Source: Phlebiopsis flavidoalba
Lineage: Eukaryota; Basidiomycota; Agaricomycetes; Polyporales; Phanerochaetaceae
Assembly: GCA_035772785.1 (NCBI GenBank)
Contig: JAOCPU010000034.1
Span: 186,001 to 250,000 of the forward strand
Direction of reading: 5' to 3'
DNA length: 64,000 bases
Made by a program: the position numbers and the translations under genes. This document shows positions 11,614 through 22,801 of the stretch, in pieces; the first letter of the stretch is position 1, and every line of letters starts with the position of its first letter. A model generated the notes under the pieces. That model was not told the DNA's origin. It worked only from the letters and a program-made list of their open reading frames with translations, and searched no databases.

Positions 11614-13696
11614 TTACGCGAAGGTGGCCTCAGACCACCATCGCTGCTCTGCTCCGCGCACCTTCCACTCGGGCGACGCCGGCAGTGGCAGCAACATAGA
11701 CATATTCCCCTGAGGGGACGAAACACGTCCCCGCGAGGTCCTGGTCAATCTCACAACGTCGCCCGTCCTCCGTCACCGGCTGTTCTTCGCTGATGCCGGC
11801 GAAGCGCTTGTGACGATCCACGCCTGGCGATGTATGGGCTGGACGACTCGCGTCGCTCAAGGAGACTTGCCGCCGTAACCGCAGTCGTAACGCGAGAGAC
11901 TTGAGCCGGAAGGTGCGGATGACGACTGACCGGGCGCGGGTGAGCCTGAACGGGATGGATTTTGAGGGTAGGACGATAGACAGTCCAAGTCAACTTCGTC
12001 GATGAGCATCTCGTCCTCCCGCGCACTTCGTTCGTCGTCCCTCTCCGCGTCCGACGGAAGCCCGCGGATACGCAGGGTTCCTGAGTGTCGGCTCTCGACG
12101 ATCAGGACGTCGGACACCGCGTCCAGCTCGCGATCACCGAGAGGTGGGATGACGACGATGCCGTCGCCGTCTTCTTCACCAGCCGAAGGGTACAAGCGAG
12201 TTCGACGCCCGACAGATGGTATGCGGAACGTATCTTCGAGGACGCCACTGGAAATGCATCATCCGACGTGGTGCGGCAGGAGGCGCCGTCGTGGGATGAA
12301 CACGTTCCAAAGTAGATAATGACGCAAGGGCGGGCATGCGGGTGTGAGGTTTTTTTCTTTCAGTCTGAGTCTATCTTGGACGTACAGGGGGCGGTCGAGA
12401 TGACATGGATGGGAGGGGATCGAAAGCAGGTACACGAATGATCTCCTCGGTCTCGAAAGTCTGAGCATCCATGACGTGCAGTAATGATGTGTGCTGGTAT
12501 CAAAGTTAGCTGGTTATGTAGATGCGACAAGAAATACACCCACCTCGGTGAAGGTCATGACTTCCCGACCAACCCCACGCGGGCTAAACTTGACACTGCG
12601 AACTCCCCAACCCGGCGCTTTACTTTGGCCCCCGTCCCCAGTCGAATGCCCCGCCGTCAAACAACCACCCGTTGGATCCACCATTACCGTGTGAAGGTGT
12701 TGTAGATGACCGTTCTTTATCCGTTTGGATAACCTTCAATGGCTTCGTACTCCTCACATCCCAGACAACGACCACGCCCCTCTTGTGAAGCCACGGCAAA
12801 CTTAGAGCCGTTGGCCGAGAAAGCCGTGGAAAAGGAAGCAGGGATAGGGTTTGCTCGCGTGATACGGCGAATAGAGTCCGTAGGTGTACATCGGTACCGC
12901 TGTGATGTATGGCGACGAGAGCGATAATTTCATCATATTCGAAAACGAGACCCGAGGTCCGCCTGTCACCCGGTGTAGGTAGACATCTGGAGAGTCACCA
13001 ACAGACAGCAATGTACGGCCGTCGGGGGATATAGAAGCTGTGCGCAAAGCGTTTGAGCACACATTGAGTCGACAGAGCGATCCACCTACAGTGATTTACA
13101 GGCACGTCCATAGCGAAGTTGCCCCGCGGGTGCCAAACGTTCTCCGTGTCTTCCGATACTACGTGTCGCCACGTCAAAAAAAAAACTTGACTGTCTTGTC
13201 ATTATTACTAATGACAAGTCTAGGCTCTGGGCTGCTTTCATTCGACGCGGTCAGGCTGAGCGAAGTCAAGAGCACTGAATTATTGATGGAGGCGCCTTCC
13301 AACGTCGGCTCGGTCTTCCACCGTTGCCGTCCGAAACGATGCACCGGTTCACGGGATGACTGACTACTCGCAGGATACGACGAGGGCTGGGCCGTAATAT
13401 GAGAGGTGTAGCTCGGCTTCCTGCCCCGCCCGCAGCAAGCAAGGTGTCCCCGCTGTCCAGCACCCAAAGCGGACAGGGAGTTGGGGGTAAATCCAAGATC
13501 TGTGATGCGCCGAGGTGACTTGCGAAAGGAATGTGAGCCGCGCCATGTGTGTGAGAAGCAAGGGGGGCGCACCGAATCCGGCACGAGCAGCTCGGTCGTG
13601 CTCTATGATCGCTTTGCCACTGGGGTAGTTAACCACACCCCTCTCGTGGGGGCATATAAGCACATCCCTCAGTTGTCTGCGAGAATAATTATTCAT
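11614..13696 (-). CDS. WD40-repeat protein with fungal DUF2415 domain (frameshifted)
   Basis: Function unknown; a conserved fungal beta-propeller protein. The start at 13696 gives MNNYSRRQLRDVLICPHERG, then VVNYPSGKAIIEHD, the typical family N-terminus. Next come FTPNSLSAL, AAGGQEAELHLSYYGP, and RLVISNNDKTVKFF at about 13200-13180. WD-type blades follow at 13060-12740: ASISPDGRTLLSVGDSPDVYLH, then FSANGSKFAVASQEGVVVVWDVR. The last is the DUF2415-like segment. The tail carries VMDAQTFETEEIIRVP (about 12475-12430), an acidic/serine-rich stretch, and GTCFVPSGEYVYVA ending in a WKVRGAEQRWWSEATFA-like C-terminus with stop at 11614-11616. One base too many near 11670 shifts that tail. It is divergently arranged with TMA46. 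Family assignment is from known motif order; the role is not known. Confidence 0.85.
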
Positions 13697-14237
13697 TTAC
13701 GTGGAGAATTTTATGGGTTGTGCGGACTCACATGTGTCCGATTACCACCTTCGCAGGGGCGGAGGTACGCGGCTCAGTAGTAGTCAAAAGCGAAGGCGTC
13801 GGACATGGTATGGTCATGGACTACGGTATAGCAATATATGCCCCAGTTGAAACGCCGCACAGTATAGTCGATGTCCTAGGTGTTCTTGTACCGTAATCAG
13901 TGGAGGAGCATTCCGTGGGCGACAGTCAGTGGAGGGCGATGCAGTAGCGGCTCAAGACTGAGTTATGGGCTAGGACGCGAAAATAGTCCGGCGATGCAGA
14001 ATTGCGTCGTCGGCTGACACGTTTCAACGCGAAGGGGACCCTACCCGGTCGTGGAAGTGGGAGATGGGGGGAGGATGAGAGCCGGACACAAGCCGGACAA
14101 GCTACTTAGTATGCGATCAGATCAGCTAAACCCTAACCATACCCGTGCAATTAGCGGACTTGTGCAGCCAAGCGTCGTCTCTCGCCGCCACCTGCGACAC
14201 ACCTTCTCTCCATTTTACCACAAATTCCACGTCCAAG
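13697..14237. promoter_or_regulatory. Divergent intergenic region, WD40 gene / TMA46
   Basis: About 540 nt between two start codons facing away from each other, so it must hold both promoters. The TMA46 side has a CT-rich leader (CGTCTCTCGCCGCC to TTCTCTCCATTTT). No clear TATA box was seen, consistent with housekeeping promoters. Confidence 0.5.
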
Positions 14238-15720
14238 ATGCCACCAAAGAAACAGACCGGAGGCGGAGGCTCGAGCTCCAAGGTCAAGGATGACAAGGTA
14301 ATTTCCTTGCTACCGCACGTCCTTGGCGAAGCTGATGGAACGTCATTGACGAGGATTTAACAGACTTTTGGAATGAAGAATGTTTGTAGCCCTCTTCCTA
14401 CCTCGTGCAATATGATTACGATGTATACAATAGAAAAACAAATCGGCCAAAGTGCAGAAACAGATCGAACAAATTCAAAAGCAGCAGGCCTTGGCAGGCA
14501 AATCTCGTGCTAAACGCTCGAGAAAGAGAAGGAAAAGGCTATGAGGGAAAAGGCAAAACATGAAGAGGAAAAGCGTAAGAAAGAGGAGGCTGCGCTATTG
14601 AAGCCGTCCAGACGCAGAAAGTCCCATTTGGTGTCGACCCCAAGACTGTCTTGTGCTCATTCTATAAAGCGGGACACTGCGACAAGGGGAGCAAGTGTAA
14701 ATTCAGTCACGACATGAACGTAGGGCGGAAGGTGGAGAAGAAGAACTTGTACGAGGATGTACGAGACGACAAAGCGACAGGTGTGTGTATACGCTCTGCA
14801 CCTGGCGCATTCCATGCATACTCATATCCTTCATCAGACACCATGGACAAGTGGGATGAAGAAAAGCTCTGCGTACAGTGGTACTCTCCAAGCATGGAAA
14901 CCCACGAACGACTACCGATGTACGATTCCGTTGTTACTCTTGCGTGCCATACATGCTCAACGCCAATGATTCCCACCTAGATTGTATGCAAATATATTTC
15001 ATCGAAGCTATCGATGGTGTCAGAGAAGTAAATATAACTGTCTAAGTGACGGACTTCCTTTGACCTCGATGCAGATTTGGATGGTTCTGGGAATGTCCAA
15101 ACGGTGGCGAGAAATGCCAATACCGGCACGCATTACCACCTGGTTTCATGCTTAAGTCCCAGCGGAAGGCCGACGCCGAAAGAGGCTGAAAAGGCTAATC
15201 AAATTAGTCTTGAAGAATTCTTGGAGGTAGAGGTATGCTTTTCGACCATCATCAACCGCGTACGCCTTGGCTGATCCCCATTCGTAGCGTCACAAACTGC
15301 GGTGGCTCTAACCTCACGCCAGTTACGCCAGAGTCATTCGCGAAGTGGAAACGAACACGCATGGACAAAAAGCTGGCCGAGGAAGAGGCGATACGGAAAG
15401 CAAAGGATACACACAAGCCGCCGCTGGCAAGAACAGCGGTATGAGCGGCAGAGATTTTGGGTGTGTGATTTTCCCCACACTAAAACCGTCAAGAAGCGTA
15501 CAATTTCTCACGATCCAACGTAGCATTCACATACAACCACAGAATGGTTCGAGGATCTCAGAAGAAGAGGAGGAAGATTGGGACCTTTGCTACCGTACCG
15601 AAGTGAGAAAGAAAGTGTTGAACGGACGAGAAGATATGGCACTGGAAGAAGAGCGGATACGTAAACCTCAGTTTGCAAGAAGGACGGGTGGCGACGATGA
15701 GTTTGCATTCACTACACCTA
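14238..15720 (+). CDS. TMA46: CCCH zinc-finger DRG-family regulatory protein Tma46 (ZC3H15/DFRP1 type)
   Basis: Ribosome-associated partner that stabilises the DRG1/Rbg1 GTPase. It starts [11 protein letters not shown] at 14238. An intron begins with GTAATTTCC at 14299, and the next exon gives KTFGMKN-type sequence. [17 protein letters not shown] and a lysine/glutamate-rich helix ([20 protein letters not shown]) lead to [12 protein letters not shown]. The first CCCH finger is C-(SFYKAGH)-C-(DKGSK)-C-(KFS)-H at 14651-14710. Then come [20 protein letters not shown] and the second finger C-(PNGGEK)-C-(QYR)-H with FGWFWEC at 15075-15145. [28 protein letters not shown] and [13 protein letters not shown] complete the DFRP block. 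The acidic tail EEEEEDWDL ends near 15720. Both finger motifs are intact; several frame changes lie between exons. Confidence 0.93.
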
Positions 15721-15919
15721 GCTGTAATCAGCATGCCGTCTTGGTACAGGTCACTACCCCATCCGTATGGTTTGTTGCTAGGTTCAAATTTGTTCCTCAT
15801 AATGTATCCAGTGGCAAGATATCCCGACATGTACAGAAGGTGGAATATCAGAAGTGTAACATAAATACAGATGCAGCCGCGACACCGGCCTTTAGTCCGG
15901 TATTGCATCACGCTACACA

Positions 15920-16892
15920 TAGCCACCAAGTCCCAAGCCAGTTGGCAGGAGTGGTTTCTGGGGCTGACTTCACAGCCCCAGTCGTCAATCCGTTTGCGCT
16001 GACGTATCTCGGTGAAGTACTTGAGACTCTCGAAGCGTGTCGACACTGAGCAACGATCCCCTGTGGCTTTTGGCGCTGCTTTCTTTGTGGGTTGGGCGGG
16101 GCGGCGTCAGAAGGAGACTCCCTGTCCTCGGACTCGCTAGCCGTCTCCGCTTGCCTAGGCGGCGCGTCCGTCGGGCTCTTCGACTGTAGGTCCATCGTCC
16201 TCAAGCTCTACACCCCTCCTCCAAAGCCCGCACGGATCGCATCGCATCGATGATTCGTGGGTCCATCTTTGACTGGATCGCTTCGCGGCCCATAGCCTCC
16301 AGCCGCTCCCTCTCTTCAACTTTGGAAGTGGGGTTCGGGTCTTCGGTCGCCCAACGGACGTTGAGAATCTCGTCCATTGTCGAGCGATTGGCAAGCCATG
16401 GCCTCTTTCGCGAACTGAGCACTGCCTTCGTGGACGTATGTCACAAAACGCAACGCTTCGATACTGCAGTACGCGGACTATCATAACATTGTCAGTTTGA
16501 GGCGTGAGACAGGAGAGACAGTTGACGCACTCTTCTCTATTGGCCCCCATTCCTTAAAGTGTCTCCGCACGACCTCCTCTGTCTCTACGCCCGTCCCGGT
16601 CTCCTTTATTCGCCCGACGTACAACGTCTCGGTTTTTGCCGTTGGAAGCTACCGACACCACACCCATGTCGTCCCGGTAATCAGCGAACTTGTCTCGCGC
16701 GAAGCAGTCCTTGGATGTGTCTGGTGGCGCAATGCTGGGGTCGGGGAGGACATGCAAGGTATTCAACATTCCCAGCCATATGGGCAGCATCCACGCGAGA
16801 AGAAGAGGCAACAATACTTCACGCCGGTAGTGTTTGCGCGTGTCAGGCCTTGGTCGCGTTTGATGTTGCATCGTGTCTGTGATTTCGTTTTA
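15920..16892 (-). CDS. CWC2: Pre-mRNA-splicing factor CWC2 (5' end missing)
   Basis: RNA-binding subunit of the Prp19/NTC complex that contacts U6 and the intron in the spliceosome core. The visible 5' exon reads TRCNIKRDQGLTRANTTG then KYCCLFFSRGCCPYGWEC and EYLHVLPDP, the Torus/CCCH zinc finger. Two extra T bases (about 16765 and 16756) break it. DTSKDCFARDKFADYRDDMG follows, then RRM remnants, ending in DEILNVRWATEDPNPTSKVE (16380-16320). EAIQSKMDPRIIDAMRS and a proline-rich stretch lead to LESLKYFTEIRQRK near the C-terminus. An acceptor-like AG sits at 16893-16894. The usual first 60-80 residues with the WYNKWAGG block are not found before CBR1 starts 135 nt away. The end is approximate. 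Confidence 0.93.
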
Positions 16893-17027
16893 CTGCTCAC
16901 GTTACGTAGTAGTAAGTAAGTAGGGTGAATATTCTCAGCAAATGTACTATTTCTAGTCTCACGGAGAGCGCGCCGACACGACGAATTGCTGTAAGCATAC
17001 GAGGTTGTCTCTCAACCGCCATCTCGT

Positions 17028-17809
17028 ATGCCCAATCGTTACCAGCTAGCCTTCTTAGGTTCTTTCGTTGGTGTTTTCGCTAGTCTTCTACTTCTGTTCA
17101 ACTTCATCAAAGCGAGGTTCTTCACTGAGCCCTGTTCCAGGCCTATGAGAAGGGTAACATCTCCAGATACGTGTCTCTGCTGCTGAAAATTGAGGGTGAC
17201 AAGATACTTCGTCAAGGGTCCTAAGGGCCAGTTCAAGTACTCGTACCCTCCCGCGCTCTCAAGGCACCTCGGAATGATCGCTGGTGGCACCGGCATCACT
17301 CCCTGCCTAGATCATTGCTCCAGACTCATCCGCGGCCTCTCTCAAAAAACCCTCAGGACCGTGCACTAAACTCACTCCTCATTTACGCGAACGTCAATGC
17401 TGAGGGAAGGATATTCTGTTAAAGAAGGAGCTCGATCTGCTGGCCCTACACAACCATCCCGACCGTTTTACCGTTTACTATGTACTCAACAATGCGCCTG
17501 AAGGCTGGAAGGGAGGTGTTGGATTCGTATCTAAGGAACAGATCGAGGAACACATGCCTCCTACGAGCGACGACGTCAAAGTCCTTATGTGCGGCCCTCC
17601 GCCAATGATGAACGCTATGAAGTGAGATTGTGCTTCAAATGATATTTCGAGTGAGCTGTTTTAACGAACGACCTTCATCTCAGAAAATACCTTGCGGAGC
17701 TGAACTACCCTGCCCCGCGCACGGTTAGCAAGCTCGTCGATCAGGTCAGTGGTCGCATCAATCTGCTTTTTGTTGTAGCTCACCGAATTTTAGGTTTTTC
17801 CTCTTCTGA
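17028..17809 (+). CDS. CBR1: NADH-cytochrome b5 reductase (FAD-binding part missing)
   Basis: ER or outer mitochondrial membrane flavoprotein passing electrons from NADH to cytochrome b5. [20 protein letters not shown] gives the N-terminal membrane anchor, followed by [10 protein letters not shown]. The sequence then jumps straight to [24 protein letters not shown], and the NADH-binding start [17 protein letters not shown] (about 17250-17300). The GGTGITP motif is intact. Next are NLIYANVN-like sequence, [51 protein letters not shown], and [20 protein letters not shown]. An intron precedes a final VFLF-type end (one extra T) with stop at 17807-17809. The RxYT FAD-binding segment, roughly 85 residues, is absent between about 17112 and 17126. 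The remaining part has several frame changes. Confidence 0.9.
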
Positions 17810-17865
17810 GCGGGGGGAGGGTTATTAGACGATCCTCACAGATTTGTGTTGCTAGCATATATGGT

Positions 17866-18048
17866 TTAATGGAATTCTTTGGGTAGCTTGTGCGCTCGTG
17901 ACTGTCCGCGCCCGCTAAACGTTTCAAAACCTGACGTGACGGCGACCCCCGAAAAGCATGCGTCGTACACGAGGCCAGCTAGCAAATGGGCCATGCCCCA
18001 AGCCTGATCGCTTTCATACGACCCCTTTGCCGCTGCAAGCATCGACAC
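17866..18048 (-). other. Short unassigned open frame
   Basis: Sixty codons between CBR1 and the BTB gene, antisense to both. No motif was recognised; it is probably chance. Confidence 0.15.
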
Positions 18049-18075
18049 TAGACTGTCATCAGCAATAGCCAGAAC

Positions 18076-19179
18076 ATGAATCCTGTACGCACCCCTACCT
18101 CAAAGCGGCTCTTTGTTGACCGCAGGAGAGATTGAGAACCTCCCGCGACACGATGATTTATGGTTCGACGATGGAAACGTCGTGATAGCCACTTCGGACC
18201 TGTCGTTTCGACTGCACCGTGGCGTCTTGGCGCGTCACTCTGATGGTCTTTCAAAGACATGTTCCAACTGCCGCAGTCGACCCAGGCAACCGTGGAAGGC
18301 TCTGCGGTAGTGCAAGTACACGACCGTGGCACGGACCTTGTCCGGCTCTTCACACTACTGTACGATGGCATCAAGGAGTGAGTTTGGTTCAGCCTATCGT
18401 TCTGTCTGTGTGTAGATTGAAATGGGGAGCTTAGTCCCATATATCGCGTTTCAAAATGAACCACTGAAGCGATCGAGTTCAAGACTCTCCGAGGCGCTCC
18501 TCGCCTCGCCTACAAGTACGAAATTCCCCATCTTCATGAGGGAGCTGAGCGACCCGCCCCTCGCCACGAGCACGCTTTTCGCGATTCCATGAGGCGAGTG
18601 GGACGACAAGGACGATGCAGCGCGGGTTGTTAAATGGAGCCGCCGCGATGTGATCGCGGTCGTCAATCTCGCCCGTTTATACGATCTCTCTGCGATTCTC
18701 CCCGTCGCGCTCTTCTGAATGCTGTCAACTGCCGAAAAACCGATCTTCTCGCGACGGTCGAGTACGACGAGGACGACCTCGAGCGTCTGTCGATGGATGC
18801 CGACCTGCACCTGTGTCTCAGCAAGCTCGATGTGCTTGTGGACTACGATCGCAGTGGGTGCGCAAAGTGCTGCTCGATGAAGAATTGTGGGAAGATACGA
18901 GCTGCCAGATAGCGAACAAGTGCTATTTGGCAAGACAAACTCTCGTCAAGGAGATGATATTTGACACCCCGAACCTTCCATCCTTTCTAAAAATCCGCTC
19001 GTGCGACTGACACCGAGGGTCCAGTTCCTAGCAGAGGATTTCAATGGTCCATGTCAAGGATGCCGGGAAGCGTACGAGAAACATGAGGAAACCATGAGGC
19101 TACAGGGTGTGGACGGACTAGGAAAGATATTTGGGATTACCTCATGGATGGGGTCACTCACTCGACCATGATCAGGTGA
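18076..19179 (+). CDS. BTB/POZ-domain protein 1 (frameshifted)
   Basis: Basidiomycete lineage-expanded BTB family; possibly a Cullin-3 adaptor or transcription-related, role unproven. The start MNPVRTPTSKRLFVD leads after a shift to HDDLWFDDGNVVIATSDLSF then RLHRGVLARHSD, the BTB beta1-alpha1 region. VFKDMFQLPQST-like sequence, AVVQVHDRGTDLVRLFTLLYDG and ALRLAYKYEIPHL complete the fold. The C-terminal family region has DVIAVVNLARLYDLSAILPV, ECCQLP, LERLSMDA, KLDVLVDYDR, VRKVLLDEELWEDTS, and CREAYEKHEETMRLQ. It ends at about 19179. A single-family match in multiple frames, with about six shifts. A second, more diverged copy lies at 29.3 kb in the same orientation. Confidence 0.82.
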
Positions 19180-19871
19180 GTTCCATGACAATGCTTCATG
19201 CGGGCATAGATTGAACCATGTCTTGCAGTCAAACACGCAGAATATACTTTGTCACCCAGTGCAAAGAGTGTTTTCTCGATGATGAATTCCGGCAGAGGAT
19301 ACGGCGATCGGCATCCCATACTCAAAAACTCCATAATTACCCCATACATCGAGTCATTCGAGCTTAACTTGGTCAACCCGTTTTCCTCGCGCTGCTCATA
19401 CGTGTAGTTTTGGAATTTGTAGATAAATAAAATATTGCAAGCGTATGGTATCTACGACAATCTAGGCTACAATGGTTGCGAGATCTTCTTCGATGATTGA
19501 TCAACTACATAAAAAGAGAGTATTAAACAGGGGCCGAAGGGCTTACCGCTTGCCGGCGCAGGGACCGACACAGCCAAACCGAGCGTCCCCATTGTGCCAT
19601 CTTGTCACGACAACAGCCCAAGGTAAGACATGTATGAAAGATGTGTTCGGCCACGAAAGAAGACGCAAATAATAAGGGCTGGAGAACCAAGAAAACGATG
19701 TTAGAACGATAGTACTATAAGCACAAGAAACGCCGCAGAGCGTCCAGATGGAATATGATAAAGCATAGAAGAAATGAAGCGCACTATCACGTTTCCTTCC
19801 CGTCCAGCTTCTCGGTTTGTGTCTCCAGGCCATGTACATTGGGGTGTGAAGATCATTTCCAGGACCGTTGG
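19180..19871. other. Intergenic, 3' flanks of convergent genes
   Basis: AT-rich with short frames only. A plus-strand segment at 19215-19385 (ILKNSIITPYIESFELNLV) is open but unrecognised and could be a further BTB-gene exon. Nothing else is supported. Confidence 0.35.
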
Positions 19872-22801
19872 TCAATCAAAGGCGCAGGATCCGTACCAGA
19901 CGTGGATGCGCCGTTCGTGGGTGGAGAACCGCGCTAGGCGAGAATTCCGTTGCCAGACCAGTTTTCCATCCGGGTCTGGTTTCAGGTTCATGCCAACGCC
20001 GGAGCCATCTGATACGTCGGCGTCCTCTTCTCCATTCGGTCTCGCATCTCCTTCTGTATCTTGCGGCATTCCGCACCGCCTCAGAGCGTACTACAGGAGC
20101 ACATGAGCCACCGCCCGAACGATAAGAGGAAAAACTACTCACAGTGCCGGTTCAAAGCGTCCATATGCGCGCAAAGTTCTTCTTGCAACCCTCACACGGA
20201 TACGGGCGGATGTTGAGATGGAGCTGCTCGTGCCGCTTGCAGTCATGCTGGCGCGCAAAAGCCTTTACCGCAGCCGGGCCACTTGCACTGGTACGGCTTC
20301 TCCCTGCTGGCGTGCGAGCGCAAATGACCCTTGAGGCTTTTTGAAGTGGCGCGTGAACGTGCTCCCCGCAGCCGGGCACAGGGCATGCAAAGTTCGCGGG
20401 CTGCTTTGCGCGCCGTTTCTGGCTCGCATCCGCGGTACTCGGCGTCGTCACGCTTTGACCTTCGTCACCGTCATCGACTCGCCCGCGGGCCCGACTGTCA
20501 TGTTGATTCCCGTGCCCTCCATGAGCGCCCGCCCGCACCCATCGGCTAATGCTCACGTCGGACGCCCCCCATGTGACGGTGAGACGGAATGCCCATGCCG
20601 AGCTCAGGGCCGCCAGGTAGCGAAGGGTATCCCGGGACGAGCGGGAAGGCATTCGGACTAGGGTACGGGCTCGCGCGCGCGCGATTGTCCGACACCGTTA
20701 TTCCATCTCCGACGGGACGCTCACGCGAACCTGACGACGAGCGGCGGTGGCCCAGGCCACCACGTCCGGCATAATACCGGGGATCGTCGTCGTGGGGTGG
20801 AGGAACTGCTGGTTAAGGAAACTCCCGCTGTGATGGCCCTGGCGGAGGGTACATGTGCGGAGCCGGTGGGCGTGCGGACAGCGACGGAGAGAAAATGTCG
20901 CAAGTCCTCGGAACGGACCTGCCCGGTGTCCAAATCCGCTGCGCATGCTGTCCGACTTTGGAGAGCGACGGATCCCTGTAGCGCCGATGTCAGCGGACAG
21001 GAAGTCGTTCTTGGTCATGCCGTACGGGGCGAGGCTTTGTTGGAGTTCGGGGGGCCGAAGGACCCTTTGTTGTGCTGGGCAAGCGGTCTCTGGAACCGCC
21101 ATCTGAGCCAAAGTGTTGTCTGATGACGACCCGCAGACGAGGGCAATCGAGTGTTGGGGCATGGTGATGGATGAGGGTGATGCGGAGCCGGGACCTGGAG
21201 AACGTCGTTAATATTAACGGTAGACACAGATGTTTTGTTCGACATATGGAGCTGTATCCCAGGTAGGTGGACAGGAGGAGGGAGGGTATGCCGACATGCC
21301 TCCTGCTCCGGGAGAAGTGGTACTTGGGGTATAAAGGAAGTTCTGATGCTGAGGGTGCGCGGGGCGGGCGTGTGAAGAAGTATACTGGGGGCATAGCGGT
21401 CGTACGCCATGCCCGGAGAGGAGTGGTCTTGATCCGGGGTAAGTAAGGCTGAGACTGATCGGTGTATCCGTGGTGTTGGCAGATCGCCATGGATTGACTG
21501 GCCGACTGCGGGGCAAGATGCGTGGCTGATCACAGTTTTGAGTGTTCGCCTCTTGGGGAGTTCCCTGAAACAAATAACGAGATCAGCGGTAAGCCCATAG
21601 ATGAGAGAGCCAAGAGGGAGCGAGTCGGCAGAGTCGCTTGAATATTTTCAGTGCAAGATATAGCATATTTTATTATTCTCTAAGTAGGAGCGGCTTGGGG
21701 GCAATGCTCCGAGAGCGACAGTCTCCACACGCTAGCGCGAGACGGACGTCCATCGGCATCCGACTCTTAGCGGGCGCGCGTTAGCCCGTTGATGTTACAG
21801 ATGTGACGACCCCGGTGTGACGGGTAAACCCTAATTTGAGGGTTCCATAACCGCGCCGTACCTGCGACCAGGGCAAGCGAGCATAGTGCCATGGAGAACG
21901 ACGAAGCGAGATACAAGGGCAAGGGCAATACACACCTTGCTGGATGTACTGAAACAGTCTGTCCTACGGGCCCCGCCGCCGCTGATGCGTCGTCGCTGGA
22001 ACGATATGCAACTGAGGACCAGAGGGAAGACCATCGCCCTCCGGGGCGATTGATCGTCCGGCGGAACGTCGTGCACTGAGTTCAGACGGGCTGGCAACAT
22101 CGGGTATGACGAGCTGAGGAGGAGAAGGTGCTTTCTGGGGAGCCGGAGGGAGATCGACGATCAGGAAAGCTGAGAGGTCGACCAGCTCGGCGACTCGAAG
22201 TGCATGCTCTCAAAGTTCTGGGTGAAATCCGTTGAGTGGCGGAGAGTGAGGGTGCATGTTAGGAGATGCGTTTTCGAGCCGTGACTGCGTCTGTCGTCCT
22301 CCGGCACCCACACTAGAGGCGGGAGAGGGATGGTCGTAAGGAGAGGAGGGCGATCCCTCGTCGTGGGCGGGTGGCGTAATGGAGACGGAGACCTGAGCGT
22401 TGCCGGAGTCAATGGCCGTCATGAAGTGCTCGTCAAACGTAAGGAGACCGGTGCTGTTTGGTGGATCGTACTCTGAAGGATCGTATTCTTCTGTTATCGA
22501 CTGATGCCAGTGGGATTGTCGTCAAATAGCGAGAGCGAAATCGGGGCCCTCTTCGTTGCCGAATGTAGGCAGGTCCGAGAGAACAGAGTAAGGCGAGTTC
22601 TGGTACGAGCCTTGGTAGGACGTGTGTGTGAGGGAAGGGAGCACCTTCTTGAGCGTAGTCCTGGTCGAATGCGAAGGAGTCTACGAGGTAGGGTGACTCG
22701 GAATGAGATATGTCAAATGTCGCCGACGTCGATGACGACGGCTGAAAATCGTGTTGTTCCTGTAGGAAAGGAGAAGAGGACGCGACGAGACGAGGATCCA
22801 T
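19872..22801 (-). CDS. C2H2 zinc-finger transcription factor, Crz1-like (frameshifted)
   Basis: Probable nuclear DNA-binding regulator. It starts MDPRLVASSSPFLQEQHDF at 22801, with ITEEYDPSEYDPPNSTGLLT then FDEHFMTAIDSGNAQVSVSI and a long Ser/Pro/His-rich region. Near 21100-20700 are LAPYGMTKNDFLSADI, SPKSDSMRSGFGH and VSVRTPTGSAHVPSARAITA. The finger region (20460-20150) reads RRAKQPANFACPVPGCG, then a finger with CKWPGCGK-type remains. FARQHDCKRHEQLHLNIRPY, then PCEGCKKNFAR follow, and an intron with end CTCCTGTAG at about 20090. The next exon starts LRSEGGAEC. This finger spacing and the FARQHDCKRHEQLH helix match the fungal Crz1/azf-type group. The first finger is broken by indels. The region 21580-21830 has no clear coding and may be an intron. 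The C-terminus is uncertain. Confidence 0.83.

Noticed and set aside
14126..14142. Telomere-like CCCTAAC motifs (also near 54275)
   Set aside because: Single copies only, no array, so not telomeric.
15345..16049. 234-codon plus-strand open frame
   Set aside because: It joins the 3' end of TMA46 to the antisense of CWC2 through frame drift; only the first part is real coding.
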